NCBI GenBank assembly: GCA_947359465.1
Contig: OX375873.1
Location: 42,938,437 to 43,002,436 of the forward strand
Reading direction: 5' to 3'
Length of the DNA: 64,000 nucleotides
Source of the DNA: Metellina segmentata
Lineage: Eukaryota > Arthropoda > Arachnida > Araneae > Tetragnathidae
The notes beneath the pieces were generated by a model. That model did not search any database and was not told the DNA's origin. It saw only the letters and a program-made list of their open reading frames with translations. A program made the position numbers and the translations under genes. Positions 23,532-33,617 of the stretch are shown here, one piece after another (the first letter of the stretch is position 1; the number at the start of each line of letters is the position of its first letter).

Positions 23532-23802
23532 CATTTACGTCGCGAGGTGCAACATAACGGGATATTGGAGACTGTCCGGAATCAATCTCGATGAGAAAGA
23601 TATGAGGACAGCACTTTGTAATATTGAACCAGGGTCAAATGACGAGGACAACATCTCAGTTGAAACCCAACTCTCCAAACTTCCACACCACTCCAATGTG
23701 AAGACATTTGAGTCCCCCACGTACACGACGGTCGAATTTCGAACTTGAAACCCTCCCCTTTCTAATCCGCGACTCGTGCAACTGGGTTACCACGGGCCAC
23801 TA
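23532..23802 (-). mobile_element. SINE, diverged copy
   Basis: The order of SINE blocks is kept: CAACATAACGGGATATTGGA, then TCCGGAATCAATC, then CTCCAAACTTCCACACCACTC. The head is altered. It is an old copy. Confidence 0.65.
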
Positions 23803-24337
23803 TGGAAATATTAAAATTAAACTTGAGTAAAAATGGCATCAGGCTAAAGCAATCCTACGATTCAACTGAAGTCGTACTTGTAAAAAAAATTTCAACGCAA
23901 CAAAAACAAAAGGTGACCAAAGCTAACTTTTAGGTTGAAAGAAATAATTTTGTAAGGTCAGGGTTGCAGTACAGAAGGGAAAGGATTCAGGTGCCAAGTC
24001 GTCTTTTTCTCTTCACATTAAAAGTGCCCTTTCGCAAAGATGCGTTGATCTTAAAGTTTGCTTAAAAAATCATGGCTCACAAAATATCTAGCGATATTTT
24101 TTATTTAAATGTCTAGAATATGCGCTATGGAGAATATCTTTGTCTATACCTTATTCAAGTGGTGTTTTTTTTTTTTTTTTTTGAAAATAGTATCCTTGGC
24201 AGTAAACAGTTCATTTGTAGAAAAGTAATAAGTTTTCTCGATGAAAAAACGAAATCCTGCATGGCGATAACCTAAGATAATTATTTTATTCGTATTCATA
24301 TCGCCTACTCGTAATCATAGTTATCGCTTTTGTCACC

Positions 24338-24500
24338 AATTGGTGATTGGTAATTTTAAATTAATGTCGTACTAGAGCAACACAACGTACCATTGACGAC
24401 GGTCCAATCAATCCCCTAAGGGAAGGATCCGAGTACGACACCACGTAATTTTGAACCACAGTCAGATGACGAGGCAACACCTGAGCTGGCACCCCACTCC
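24338..24500 (-). mobile_element. SINE, 5'-truncated copy
   Basis: It starts at the tail (TTGGTGATTGGTAATTTTAA) and runs through ACTAGAGCAACACAACG and TTTTGAACCACAGTCAGATG, then stops at GCACCCCACTCC. The tRNA-like head is absent, as expected for incomplete reverse transcription. Confidence 0.75.
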
Positions 24501-25448
24501 TTTTGTCACCGAAGAAGCCTGTCTGCACAAAGGAGCATTGTTTATGTTTTAACCTGTTCTCTGATTTAACGAATACTCGCTCAAAACCACGTTACTCAAT
24601 TACCAACTCGCCAAGGCAGCACTTTTCCAGACCGACTAAGCTTTTTTAGGAGATAACCAGTTCACACGTAACAATACAAAATTGACGAAGTGAGATAAAC
24701 TACATGGATGACTATCATCAAACGTAACGGATATTCAAAAAATACACAGACACGCAAAAACTGAAAGTTTTATCCCTTTCATTTATGCTGCATGACTGAT
24801 GCACGAGTAATTGATTTTATTACCCTATAACCTTTCAGAATAGCTAAGTGAAAAAGTGGCTAGAAAATGTCAGCATTTAATAATTTGGTCAAAGGAAGTT
24901 TTATAAGCAATTTGTTGATAACAAGATTTTTACATTTCTCCTTGAAGATTAGAAACTATTAGACTCTACACAAAAAAGGGCGAAATCAGAAAAATATCTT
25001 TCAACCACAGTATGTCCATCCTTACCACTGCATAGGGAACAGCTCTTAAAATTTCACCCTTCTTAGCTCTTTGAATTTTTTTTAAATTTTCCACTAAAAA
25101 GAAAAGTAGAAAAAAAAATTTAACTATCAAGTTAATTATTCATCATAAAAGTGTTCATTAATTTATTGACAAAGTTCCGTTTCCATAAATTCACTCAGCC
25201 AAAATAAAACTAAAGACACCCAGAAATATTCATCGATAAGTATGAAATTTGGTACGCTCTGTACCAGGTATGTATAAATTTAGGATCCAATGAACCTTAA
25301 GAACCCAAGTGAAGTGTATTGTATGTCCTGGGGTTCATGGAAGAAGTTTCATAGCGAATATTTTGGTTTGATTTTGCCGATGAATTGCCATAACACTGCT
25401 CCAACACCTTCCTTATCGACCATCCAACGGTGCATATCGTCCGTTATA
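24501..25448. other. no gene recognised
   Basis: AT-rich DNA without transposon ends or open frames of note. Confidence 0.4.
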
Positions 25449-25553
25449 CGACTTCCTGCTCGGATCTTTCCCTTAAGGGATTGATCCCGGACCGTCGTCA
25501 ATAGCCCGTTGTGTTGCTCTAGTACGACGTTAATTACAAAATTACCAAATTAC
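25449..25553 (+). mobile_element. SINE tail fragment
   Basis: Only the 3' end is present: CGGATCTTTCCCTTAAGGGA, then GATCCCGGACCGTCGTCAAT, ending in a degenerate ATTACC tail. Confidence 0.75.
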
Positions 25554-25559
25554 GGCTTC

Positions 25560-25895
25560 CTGCATAATTAGGAACCTTTGCCAGACGTCTGGCGGAGGCA
25601 GGACTTCAGGCACGTCGTTCATTAAGATGTCTTTCTTAGACAACTGAACATCGTCGGCTGAATGGAGTGGTGCCGTGCCCGACATTCATGAACTTGCATG
25701 GAATGACAGCGTGTGGTGCAGACCCGGCCAGAGCTATCATTCTCGGTAAACTGTAACTCCTAGCATAATGGTGTGGGGATACATCACTTACGACAATTGG
25801 TCCCTTATGGTGGTAGTAGTAAGAGATGGTTTGACAGCATAGCGATACGTTCAACCATCGACCTTCTAATGACATAGGAGTATGTACGCTCAGCA
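25560..25895 (+). pseudogene. Tc1-like transposase relic, middle part
   Basis: The plus strand gives fragments of a Tc1-type transposase in shifting frames. One segment reads WNDSVWC, where the first catalytic Asp-Glu-Ser should follow. Another reads PSIMVWGYITYDNWSLMVVV, the usual VMVWG strand. A third reads RDGLTA followed by RYVQ. Stops and frame changes are frequent and the C-terminal half is not recognisable. It is older than the Tc1 copy at 33618-35013. Confidence 0.6.
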
Positions 25896-26489
25896 CTATT
25901 GCTTCGTATTGATGTCTGTAAATATGCTACGGTTTTGAGTTGGTTGGTTTTGGGGTTATATGGCGCAATGGCCATATTAGGCCATGCTGCGTCATACACA
26001 ATACGATATCAAGTAATTGACACACACATTGAAAGCTTTACTGTCACAGAAGAGACAAATACACCCACGCAAGAATGCACCTGGTAGAAATCGATGACAG
26101 CTTGAATAAAGGCCAGAGGTGTGAACCAACGCCTTATTGAATTATTCCCTTTGTAACGGTCAAACTCTAAAATAAATCATTCAATCGTTCTGAAATTTTA
26201 ATCGTTTGTTTTTCTACGTATGTTCTTCACATCCCCCAATTTTTATAGCCATCGGACAACTTGTTATGGTGCGTCGATTTATTTTTTGTAATAGAGTGCA
26301 ATTAATTCTGTTAAATTGCGTTTTGTCACGTCGATAGATTGTGCCTTTAAAGGAGTGAACCTTTTATCAAGTCTTATTTTTCTCAAGCAAATAAATTTAA
26401 AAGCATGTGGTGTTGGTGCCATTTAATGAAACTACAAGGAAAAATCTTAGTATTGACTACTTTCACAAAAGAGTGTAACATAATTTTCT
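25896..26489. other. likely intron or upstream region of the tetraspan gene
   Basis: No transposon was recognised. The short frames at 25899-26087 have no motif. Position just before a splice acceptor suggests intron sequence, which is inference. Confidence 0.35.
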
Positions 26490-26554
26490 GTTTTTCTTTC
26501 AGTCAGCATGATCACATTTTGAGGATCCTGATCAGGTTATCACTCTAGATCAAA
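26490..26554 (+). promoter_or_regulatory. splice acceptor and 5' UTR part of the tetraspan exon
   Basis: The tract TTTTCTGTTTTTCTTTCAG ends in AG at about 26502-26503. The 50 bases that follow carry the in-frame stop TAG two codons before the ATG at 26555. The coding sequence therefore starts inside this exon and an upstream non-coding exon must exist. No candidate for that exon was identified. Confidence 0.6.
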
Positions 26555-27295
26555 ATGCCAGAAGCAAGGAATTCTCTTCAGGAAGACTTGTTCCCGTCTT
26601 CACTCACTCTGGCTGAGGAAAATGAGGATTCAGAACAGTTTCGGAGAAAGCTCACCTTCGGACTGGGTGTGTCTGAAATATTTTGCGGCGTTATGCTGGG
26701 TGTGTTCGGACTACTTTCTATGAACATGGAAGCTGCCATGGCATCTTTAGCGGGAGGTGTGTGGGCTGGTGGTGTCGCCATAGCAACTGGATTCTCCGCT
26801 ATATGTTTAACCAAATGTTCCCGAAAAGCAATCCATGCTGTAGTGTTCCTATGCTTATCTGTAGCCAGTGTCCTTACAGGTGGTCTAGCAACTGTCTTCG
26901 TAGCTACAGGTCTAGCTCACGATGCCCAGTGGCCAGCCGGTTACTACGTGGATAGCGATGGAAGAAGGGTCTTGTTCGCAGGAGACATTGCAGCGAGGGC
27001 ACCGTTGCTGGCAGTTGCCGCTGTAACATTGACCTCCGCTATCGCTGATTGTGCTTTGGCTGTAGCTTGCTGCATTGTTGCAGCCCAAGAAGCATGCCAA
27101 TGTTATGTTTGTTCCGATGACGACGATCCCATTGATCACGATTCGAGAGTTCGACATGACAGACTGGTCACTTGGCTGGGCCAACAAGCTCTTCTAGACT
27201 TCATGATGGCCAGTAAAAAGCTTCCAGAGAATTTAGCGTCCTCTAGTTTGATGAATAACAGTCCCACACTTAACACTAATGTTATAAACAAATGA
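26555..27295 (+). CDS. four-pass membrane protein, MS4A/CD20-like
   Basis: This is the only host-like gene in the window. The 246-residue product is predicted to cross a membrane four times, at about residues 34-56, 63-86, 92-119 and 147-177, with both ends in the cytosol. Segment 2 begins GGVWAGGVAIATGF, which resembles the conserved second segment of the MS4A/CD20 and TMEM176 tetraspans. A loop of about 27 residues (120-146) faces outward. Cysteines cluster at 171, 172, 181, 183 and 186, just after segment 4, as in palmitoylated tetraspans. An acidic run (SDDDDP) follows. The start has A at -3 and an in-frame stop two codons before it. One exon holds the entire frame. Codon use and GC content differ from the AT-rich surroundings. 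Exact function is unknown; other tetraspan families remain possible. Confidence 0.72.
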   Translation: MPEARNSLQEDLFPSSLTLAEENEDSEQFRRKLTFGLGVSEIFCGVMLGVFGLLSMNMEAAMASLAGGVWAGGVAIATGFSAICLTKCSRKAIHAVVFLCLSVASVLTGGLATVFVATGLAHDAQWPAGYYVDSDGRRVLFAGDIAARAPLLAVAAVTLTSAIADCALAVACCIVAAQEACQCYVCSDDDDPIDHDSRVRHDRLVTWLGQQALLDFMMASKKLPENLASSSLMNNSPTLNTNVINK

Positions 27296-27522
27296 CTTAC
27301 ATGACGAACTTTTACACCAGCGTGAAAGATTCGTCAAAGGATGGACTTGTCAAAGAGTATAAAAATGGCTTTGACTTTCACACGTAGCTATTAAACAATG
27401 CATAAAAGCATACAGCGAACAGACTTAGGTGTAATAGTGTTACTATTAAAGAAGCAAATGAAGAAATGAAAACGAGTGTTATCGCCTTGCGGAAGGATAA
27501 ATGTGTAGAACACATAATATTT

Positions 27523-27528
27523 AATAAA
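27523..27528 (+). promoter_or_regulatory. poly(A) signal of the tetraspan gene
   Basis: AATAAA lies 228 bases after the stop codon at 27295, within the sequence TATTTAATAAAAATTG. It is the first such hexamer after the frame on this strand, so a 3' UTR of about 250 bases is likely. Confidence 0.55.
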
Positions 27529-27540
27529 AATTGTTTACGA

Positions 27541-28083
27541 AATATACTGTCATATATAGGTTCATTATTCTCTCAAAATCTATTTACTTGGCAGATTTTC
27601 CAAAAACCTCTGATTTGAACAATCGATTGGTGTAGTTGTCACACATGTTTATTTTTCGAGCGTATTTAGCTATTTCAGAGATGAAAAAAATCAAAATACA
27701 TAAAAGACGATTTTTGGTAATTTTTTAATCACATTTAAATTGCAGAAATGGTAAAATAAAAATACAATAGGAAAATATAACAATTATTTTGAAATTGTTA
27801 TTTATTCTTATGCATATGGAGAGAAGCTGCTAATAATATCAGTGTGGCAAATCAAAAGCACCCGCGATTTGGTCGTCGGAAGATAAAAAGTATCCATCAG
27901 TTAGAGTGCGACTCCCGGGAAAAAGCAGTCAACCATGGGTCAGTTGATTTTTGAACTGTTGTGAAAGCACGTTTGGAGAAGGATGCTGCATGCTAAAGCA
28001 TAATGGCGATTGACGAGAATATTTTCCTTTGTCAACTCCTTGTTATCAATGCTATCGCTCTCGGCACGTAACAATAAACTTAA
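27541..28083. other. no gene recognised
   Basis: AT-rich downstream sequence of the tetraspan gene with no frame or repeat of note. Confidence 0.35.
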
Positions 28084-28280
28084 CCTTTAGACTACGGCCG
28101 GTACAGCAGTTGTACCTTGATCGCGCCAAGAAATAATTTAGACTACGGCCAATACAGTAATTGTACCATGAAAGGTATAGAATCGCACCTATAAAGAATA
28201 TAGACTACAGGCAGTACAGTAATTGTACATTGAAAGTTATAAGAATCGCGCCAATTTTAGCTATAGCCGTAGTCAAAAGG
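28084..28280. mobile_element. TTAA MITE (piggyBac-like), 197 bp
   Basis: The left end CCTTTAGACTACGGC and the inverted right end CCTTTTGACTACGGC are flanked by TTAA on both sides (28080-28083 and 28281-28284). This is the piggyBac pattern, although Kolobok elements also use TTAA. Nearly the whole interior is three tandem copies of a unit TAGACTACGGCC...TACAGTAATTGTAC, starting near 28087, 28138 and 28200. Confidence 0.75.
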
Positions 28281-28284
28281 TTAA

Positions 28285-28813
28285 ACCAGAATCGCACTAA
28301 AGGCGCCACTTATGGAAGTGATGAGTTTACGTTAACACCAGTCCCCTAATTTAAATAATGGACTCGTCCGCGACTGGTTCGCATGGTTTTGAATGAGTCT
28401 TCGTTAAATTAAGGAGGTAGGTTAAATGTAAACGATGAGTTCTCACAACTGACGTCTTTAACAAGGCTTCTGGTTTCGAGTGTATCGTTCGGTGCTGCAG
28501 TGATTACGAATAGGCAAAGTATTACCAACGGCTACCCCCGCACTTTGACAGCTATCTACCCTGGGCGACCTAACCACCTTTCTACAAATGGATCCCCCAA
28601 AGTTATCTGCTTTCTCACCTAAACTGCAGTTAAACAACAACAAAAAATTGCGTTTCTTTAAAATTCACGTTTTAGAGTAGATTTTAATAATTATTCTACG
28701 CCTATTCAGTTACATACCAGTTCAGTGGATTTACAAACTATATGTTTAAGAAACTTAACAACTTTAAACAACTTAAGAAACTTGTACATATTTGGCATTC
28801 CTGATAATTGGTT
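28285..28813. other. no gene recognised
   Basis: No open frame above 61 codons and no repeat end was identified. Confidence 0.35.
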
Positions 28814-28962
28814 TAGCTCAGGTGTTGCTTCGTCATCTGACCGTGGTTCAAAATTACGAGGTGTTGACCTCGGATCTTTCCCTTAAGGGACTGATCCCGG
28901 ACCGTCGTCAATAACCCTTTGTGTTGCTCTAGTACGACGTTAACTAAAATTACCAATTACCT
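28814..28962 (+). mobile_element. SINE, 5'-truncated copy
   Basis: It runs from GCTCAGGTGTTGCTTCGTCA to the tail AAAATTACCAATTACC and is close to the copies at 14037 and 49506. It is placed tail-to-tail with the SINE fragment at 28982-29100. Confidence 0.8.
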
Positions 28963-28981
28963 TAAAATTGGTATTGTAATT

Positions 28982-29100
28982 TGAATTAACGTCGTATATT
29001 ACAGCCACACAACGGGCTATTGACGGCGGTCCGGGACCAGTCCCCTAAGAGAAAGATATGAGGACAACACCACGTAATTTTGAACCATGGTGAGATGACA
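28982..29100 (-). mobile_element. SINE, 5'-truncated copy
   Basis: Reading inward from the tail, it has ATTAACGTCGTATATTACAG, then CACACAACGGGCTATTGACG, and stops near GAACCATGGTGAGATGAC. It forms an inverted pair with the preceding copy. Confidence 0.75.
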
Positions 29101-30286
29101 TAGTATTCCTGAATTTTTACGAAACTGTGATGTCGAGTATTGCTAGGTGCGGATGTGAGAGTTAACTTATTATTGCCATCTGAAACCATATTTCTGCGTG
29201 CCTTTTAAATTTATTATCCAATTGAAGTAACATATACAAATTGTGTATGTTTATGTTTTTGCAATACGTATTGATGCACTAGTAAATTACAATATTTATA
29301 AAACCACATGTACCACACATGTAAAAGGAATGCACCTTGGTAAGTGCGTTTGAAATGAAGATGTGTCTAATTACTAGAGCTCGGATTCTGCATATCTTTT
29401 TTTTTTAGCTCCTAATGTTGATCGAAATCCGTGTTGAGTGTTTTTTAGCAATTTGCAACCAAAAATACTCATATTTATTTTGCATAGTTTGGACCATTTT
29501 GCATATTTGAGGTTTTTTGCATCTTTTGTGCATATTTGGACAATTTTTTTTTTCTATTTTTAAACATTAACACAAAAAAAAATTCAAATATTTTTTTTTC
29601 AAAGAACTTTGCTTAGTGATTTGTTTGGAACGAAGATTTTTAGGTGCAAAACGAATTTGGGTTGGTTGGCCTGACCTTTTTTTGTTTAGCCAAAAATGTA
29701 TAGATAAAGATAAGATAGTGAAACAGAAAAATTGCTATCATTGTGGCTTCCAGCTCAACCCTAATTTAATTAAATAATTAGGCAGTCATGGAATTCCTTG
29801 CACCGTTCACTCTTCACAAGGAAAATGAGGTCGATTTTAAGGGAAGGCCATTTTATGCAACGTAAGCTAGGTACTTAGTCCAGGTCAGTGACTGCTCAGT
29901 AGTGATATTCACTCTTCCCTTTCACCCACATCTTTTTTTTAATAAGTACACCTGTTACCTTCCCTCGGCGTCCAGGTCTGTAAAGTCTCAATTAATCCAG
30001 TCTTTTTGGAAATTAAATTAACATCTATTGTTACACACGACTAATAATAATGAAAGCGAAAGCAAAACATATTGCTTAGTTTTATAATAATCGAATTGCT
30101 ACGGAGACATCTCAGTCAGACGGAGTCCGCAAGCTATCTGAGCACATTTTTGGTTGACGGGGCGATGCATCAAGGTCACCCAAGAGACATGATACCTCCC
30201 ACACAGTCGCTCGCCATTCCAACGACTCTAGCGCGCTTGTAGAAGTTGTACCAGAATGTGAGCTAACGGACCCCCAAGAAATATCA

Positions 30287-30394
30287 TCTTACCGATTCCT
30301 CCCCATCGTTTCATGTGACGTGGAAAGGTCTTTTTCCTCATTGAAGAATGTTTTAAGTGACAAAAAACGAAGTTCAAGACTGAAAAAACATTGA
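30287..30394 (+). pseudogene. hAT transposase C-terminal dimerisation fragment
   Basis: The plus strand reads SYRFLPIVSCDVERSF, continues SSLKNVLSDKKRSSRLKKH, and then stops. The DVERSFSxLKNxLSDKR pattern is the conserved C-terminal (hATC) dimerisation region of hAT transposases. Neither the catalytic core nor the zinc finger is recognisable upstream, so this is a remnant of the transposase of the surrounding element. Confidence 0.75.
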
Positions 30395-31047
30395 TGACAA
30401 TGTAATTTCAATTAGTTGGAGAACGTTCAGTGTTGTAACTAGGCAAGTTCCCACCCGGGGCAAAAACTCGTCTTGGCACCCCCCCCCCCCTCCAACAACC
30501 AAGCAAACCAAAACCCTTCCCGACAACACCTGTTATCGCCACCGCACATTAATTCCCCTATTCAGATTTCTTTTTAATTCAACTCTTAGATGGTAGACTT
30601 GATTTCAAAGGTAAATAGATTAATTTGCAGCAATTTCATTTTTAGTAAAAGATAAAATACTAAATTAATTCTAAGATATTCCACTGACAAATAATCGAAC
30701 TGCAAAACTGACGTCTGAACTAGACACTCTAAAAGCTAACCGAGTTCAGTTTCGTTTGCCGGCGCTAAGTATCATAGCCACTTGGGAGACAGGAAACTTA
30801 CACGAGACACGAGCCCGTTATCCTAAACACTCGGGCGCTACGACGTTACAGGCCCTTCTTTACTCACATCTAACTCATGCAAAACTTCACACATTCTGTA
30901 TTTAGCTCCTTTTATAGTTTTTGTAGCCAACGAATAAGCTTTTCCTCTTCCTTTTTTATCAGCGTAAATGTATATAGAAAAAAAGCCCCTTCCCAATACG
31001 GCGCCTGGGCACATGCCCCGTCTGCACCCCTCCTATTTACGACCTGA

Positions 31048-31340
31048 GGACGTTTGAAGTGCTTCATTTTAATCTACATTTTTTTAATTATGTAATATTG
31101 AAACATTTGTTGCTTTGTATATTTTTTACTGTGTTTATCTGCGCTATAAAAATTAATTGTGAATTAATTGAATGAAATGGACGTTTGAAGTGTTTCATTT
31201 TCATCTACATTTTTTTAATCATGTAACATTTATACATTTTTTACTTTGTATATTTGTTGCTTTATATATTTGATGCTTTGTATATTTGTTACTATCTTTA
31301 TCTACGCTATAAAAATAAAATTGTGAATTAATTGAATGAA
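31048..31340. repeat. 131-bp tandem duplication
   Basis: Two copies start GGACGTTTGAAGTG at 31048 and 31179 and share TTCATTTT, ATCTACATTTTTTTAAT and GCTATAAAAAT-AAATTGTGAATTAATTG. The second copy has an extra TTTGTATATTTGTTGCT-like expansion. Confidence 0.75.
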
Positions 31341-31505
31341 CGTATGGCTCGTTTTCACTTTATCCTCCTCACTACCCTTTTTGCAAGAATTAAAAAAAAA
31401 TTGTTGCAGTTTCGCATATTTGGGGGTTATAGTGCATATTTTGGGATTTTGTAATGCATATTTCTGGTCACATTTTTGCATATTGATCCGAGCTCTACTA
31501 ATTAC

Positions 31506-32920
31506 AATTACAAAACAAACACAAGATCTAAGATTAAATTAGCTTAAATATAAAATTTCATGACTTTACTATCAATATATCCCGAGATATCCGATTTTAA
31601 AATTAGTTCCAATTTCAAGGATCATTTTTATAAAGAAAGATGCTATTTGAGATCGAGATTAATTGTAGTTATCGCTACCCGAATTTCAAATTTTAACCCT
31701 ATTTCGAACGTATTTTCAGCAATCCCAGAATTATTGTATCTATTACTAGCAAAATAATCCGATCTTACTCGGTTTGAATTGGTTTACTCCAGATTGAAGA
31801 TATGATCAAAATTTATAATGACGTTTTTCATAGAATAAAATAATATTTGAACGCCTTTCGCCATCTTTATAATTTCTACCACTTACTTTGGACACAAATC
31901 CTACGCTTGCATATCCATTCATGTAAGACATTTCGCACCCTTTCTGTATGACAAAGCTACAAAATTACGAAAGGTGACATTAAGGATAACATAATGAATG
32001 CCATAAGAATACTATTACAAAATACGATTTTGAGGGAAATTTGTAATTCCTTTTCTTAAGTTCTTTATATGTGTGTGTGTGTCAACTCAATTAATATAAA
32101 CGACGATTTACGGCGAGTACTCTCGCACTCATAGTCAGCGAAACAATATTTTTTTAAGCATCCGGCATACGAAATTGTGGATTTCCGCAATCTTCTGTCA
32201 TTATGACAAAGAATTTTTTAATGTTTGAAAAATTCTAGTTCGGATTTTTTAAACATTATTATTCTTTCAATAACGGCATTATTCTTTCAACGGCATTATT
32301 CTTTCAATAATAGCATAATTACTCTTAAAGTTGCTTTATTCTGAATTACTGATACTTTAAATCGAATACTTAGTGGTGATGTTGCGTGTGATGGAAAAGA
32401 AACACCAATTTATTAAAATAATAAATCAGAAAATAAAAAAAACAGCGAAATAAAACAAAATAAAAGATGGGAAAAAGTTATTTTAAAGATATTACATTGT
32501 GATTTCTTTTTATCTCTTGATCTCGCAGTTGCCACAAGTTATAACTAATAAGTGCAAATAATTTAAAAAGGCGAAATTAATTCAGAGCAACAAAAAAAAA
32601 AATGTTTTTGTTTTATTCCCGTTCTTTGAAAAATATCGTCTGTCCCAAATATTCGGAAATCATTTACATTACGCAAAGAACAAAAATAAGACTCAAAATA
32701 AATAAAATATCACAGCTGAAATTCCATTAAAAAAAGTTTTAGGAAAAAAAATTGCCTTTTCAGCAGTACTGGTAAAGCAATCTAAGTAATCGTAATACTC
32801 AATATATTGTACATTCCAATTTTTCCAAAAACTTAACAAATTATGGTTGATTTAAGTATACTAACTCTGGTGTTTTAACATGAAAATTATCTAAATATAA
32901 CAATAAAGAAATGTTTTATA
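31506..32920. other. AT-rich stretch, no gene recognised
   Basis: It contains a (GT)n of about ten bases near 32070 and a small tandem of GGCATTATTCTTTCAA near 32273-32310. Nothing else was recognised. Confidence 0.4.
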
Positions 32921-33355
32921 TTGCATTCACTAAACCAATATATAATGTATAAAATAAAGCATACTGCTATCAAATATCTGGAATGCAATTCTTGTGATGC
33001 CTGCACAAACACAAAATCAAACATAGAACAGAAAGACTTTCAGAACCAATTTCACTCACTAAATGAAGATAAATACTCACTGTATGCAAATTTCCATGAA
33101 AATATATTGAACCGTGTGGGCGTGTATAGGGCGCATACATACAAACAGACACCAAACGCGGAAGAGGCGGATTTGACTTCAGTAGGGTCCAAAACGGATA
33201 TAAAACTTAAAATGGGTCGAAAATATTCAATGTACAAACAAATACTCCATCTTATTTATATAGATGCTAGTGCAGACGATTTGATAATTTATATTTACTA
33301 TGCAAGTGTAAACGATCCGAGAATCATTATACAAGGTTTGTCAAGCGTTTTATAA
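32921..33355 (+). other. unassigned 144-codon open frame
   Basis: This is the longest frame in the window, apart from the tetraspan gene, that does not belong to a recognised transposon. It starts MHSLNQYIMYKIKHTAIKYL and includes two CxxC-like pairs near residues 22-28. The composition (many Ile, Tyr, Lys and Asn) is what AT-rich random DNA would give. I recognise no family, no splice sites decide its limits, and no poly(A) signal follows closely. It may be chance. Confidence 0.13.
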
Positions 33356-33617
33356 ACTTTTGGTTTCTCCTTAACATCGCGATAATTGGGAAAATTTAAT
33401 GCAGTGCAAAAACTAATTTTTGGAAAGGGCTGACATTTTGCATGGCCATACTAGAAGTTCTTCCGAATCGATTTCCATAAAAATATAACAAGGCTCCAAT
33501 TCACAATGTTTTCAAACATAAATGTGATAATTATTATTGCATACTAAAAACTATTTTTTAAATAAAATGCTAGGTAGATTGCGTTTGGATTGTTTACCAG
33601 TAACATGGTACAAAATA

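Larger units (their letters stand above)
29375..31497 (+). mobile_element. decayed hAT transposon, 2.1 kb
   Basis: The ends TAGAGCTCGGATTC and, inverted, TAGAGCTCGGATCAATATGC are flanked by a perfect 8-bp duplication CTAATTAC (29367-29374 and 31498-31505), the hAT signature. Subterminal GCATAT repeats occur at both ends. A C-terminal piece of hAT transposase lies at 30287-30394 on the plus strand. The rest of the coding region is lost or unreadable, and a 131-bp tandem duplication occupies 31048-31340. Confidence 0.82.
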
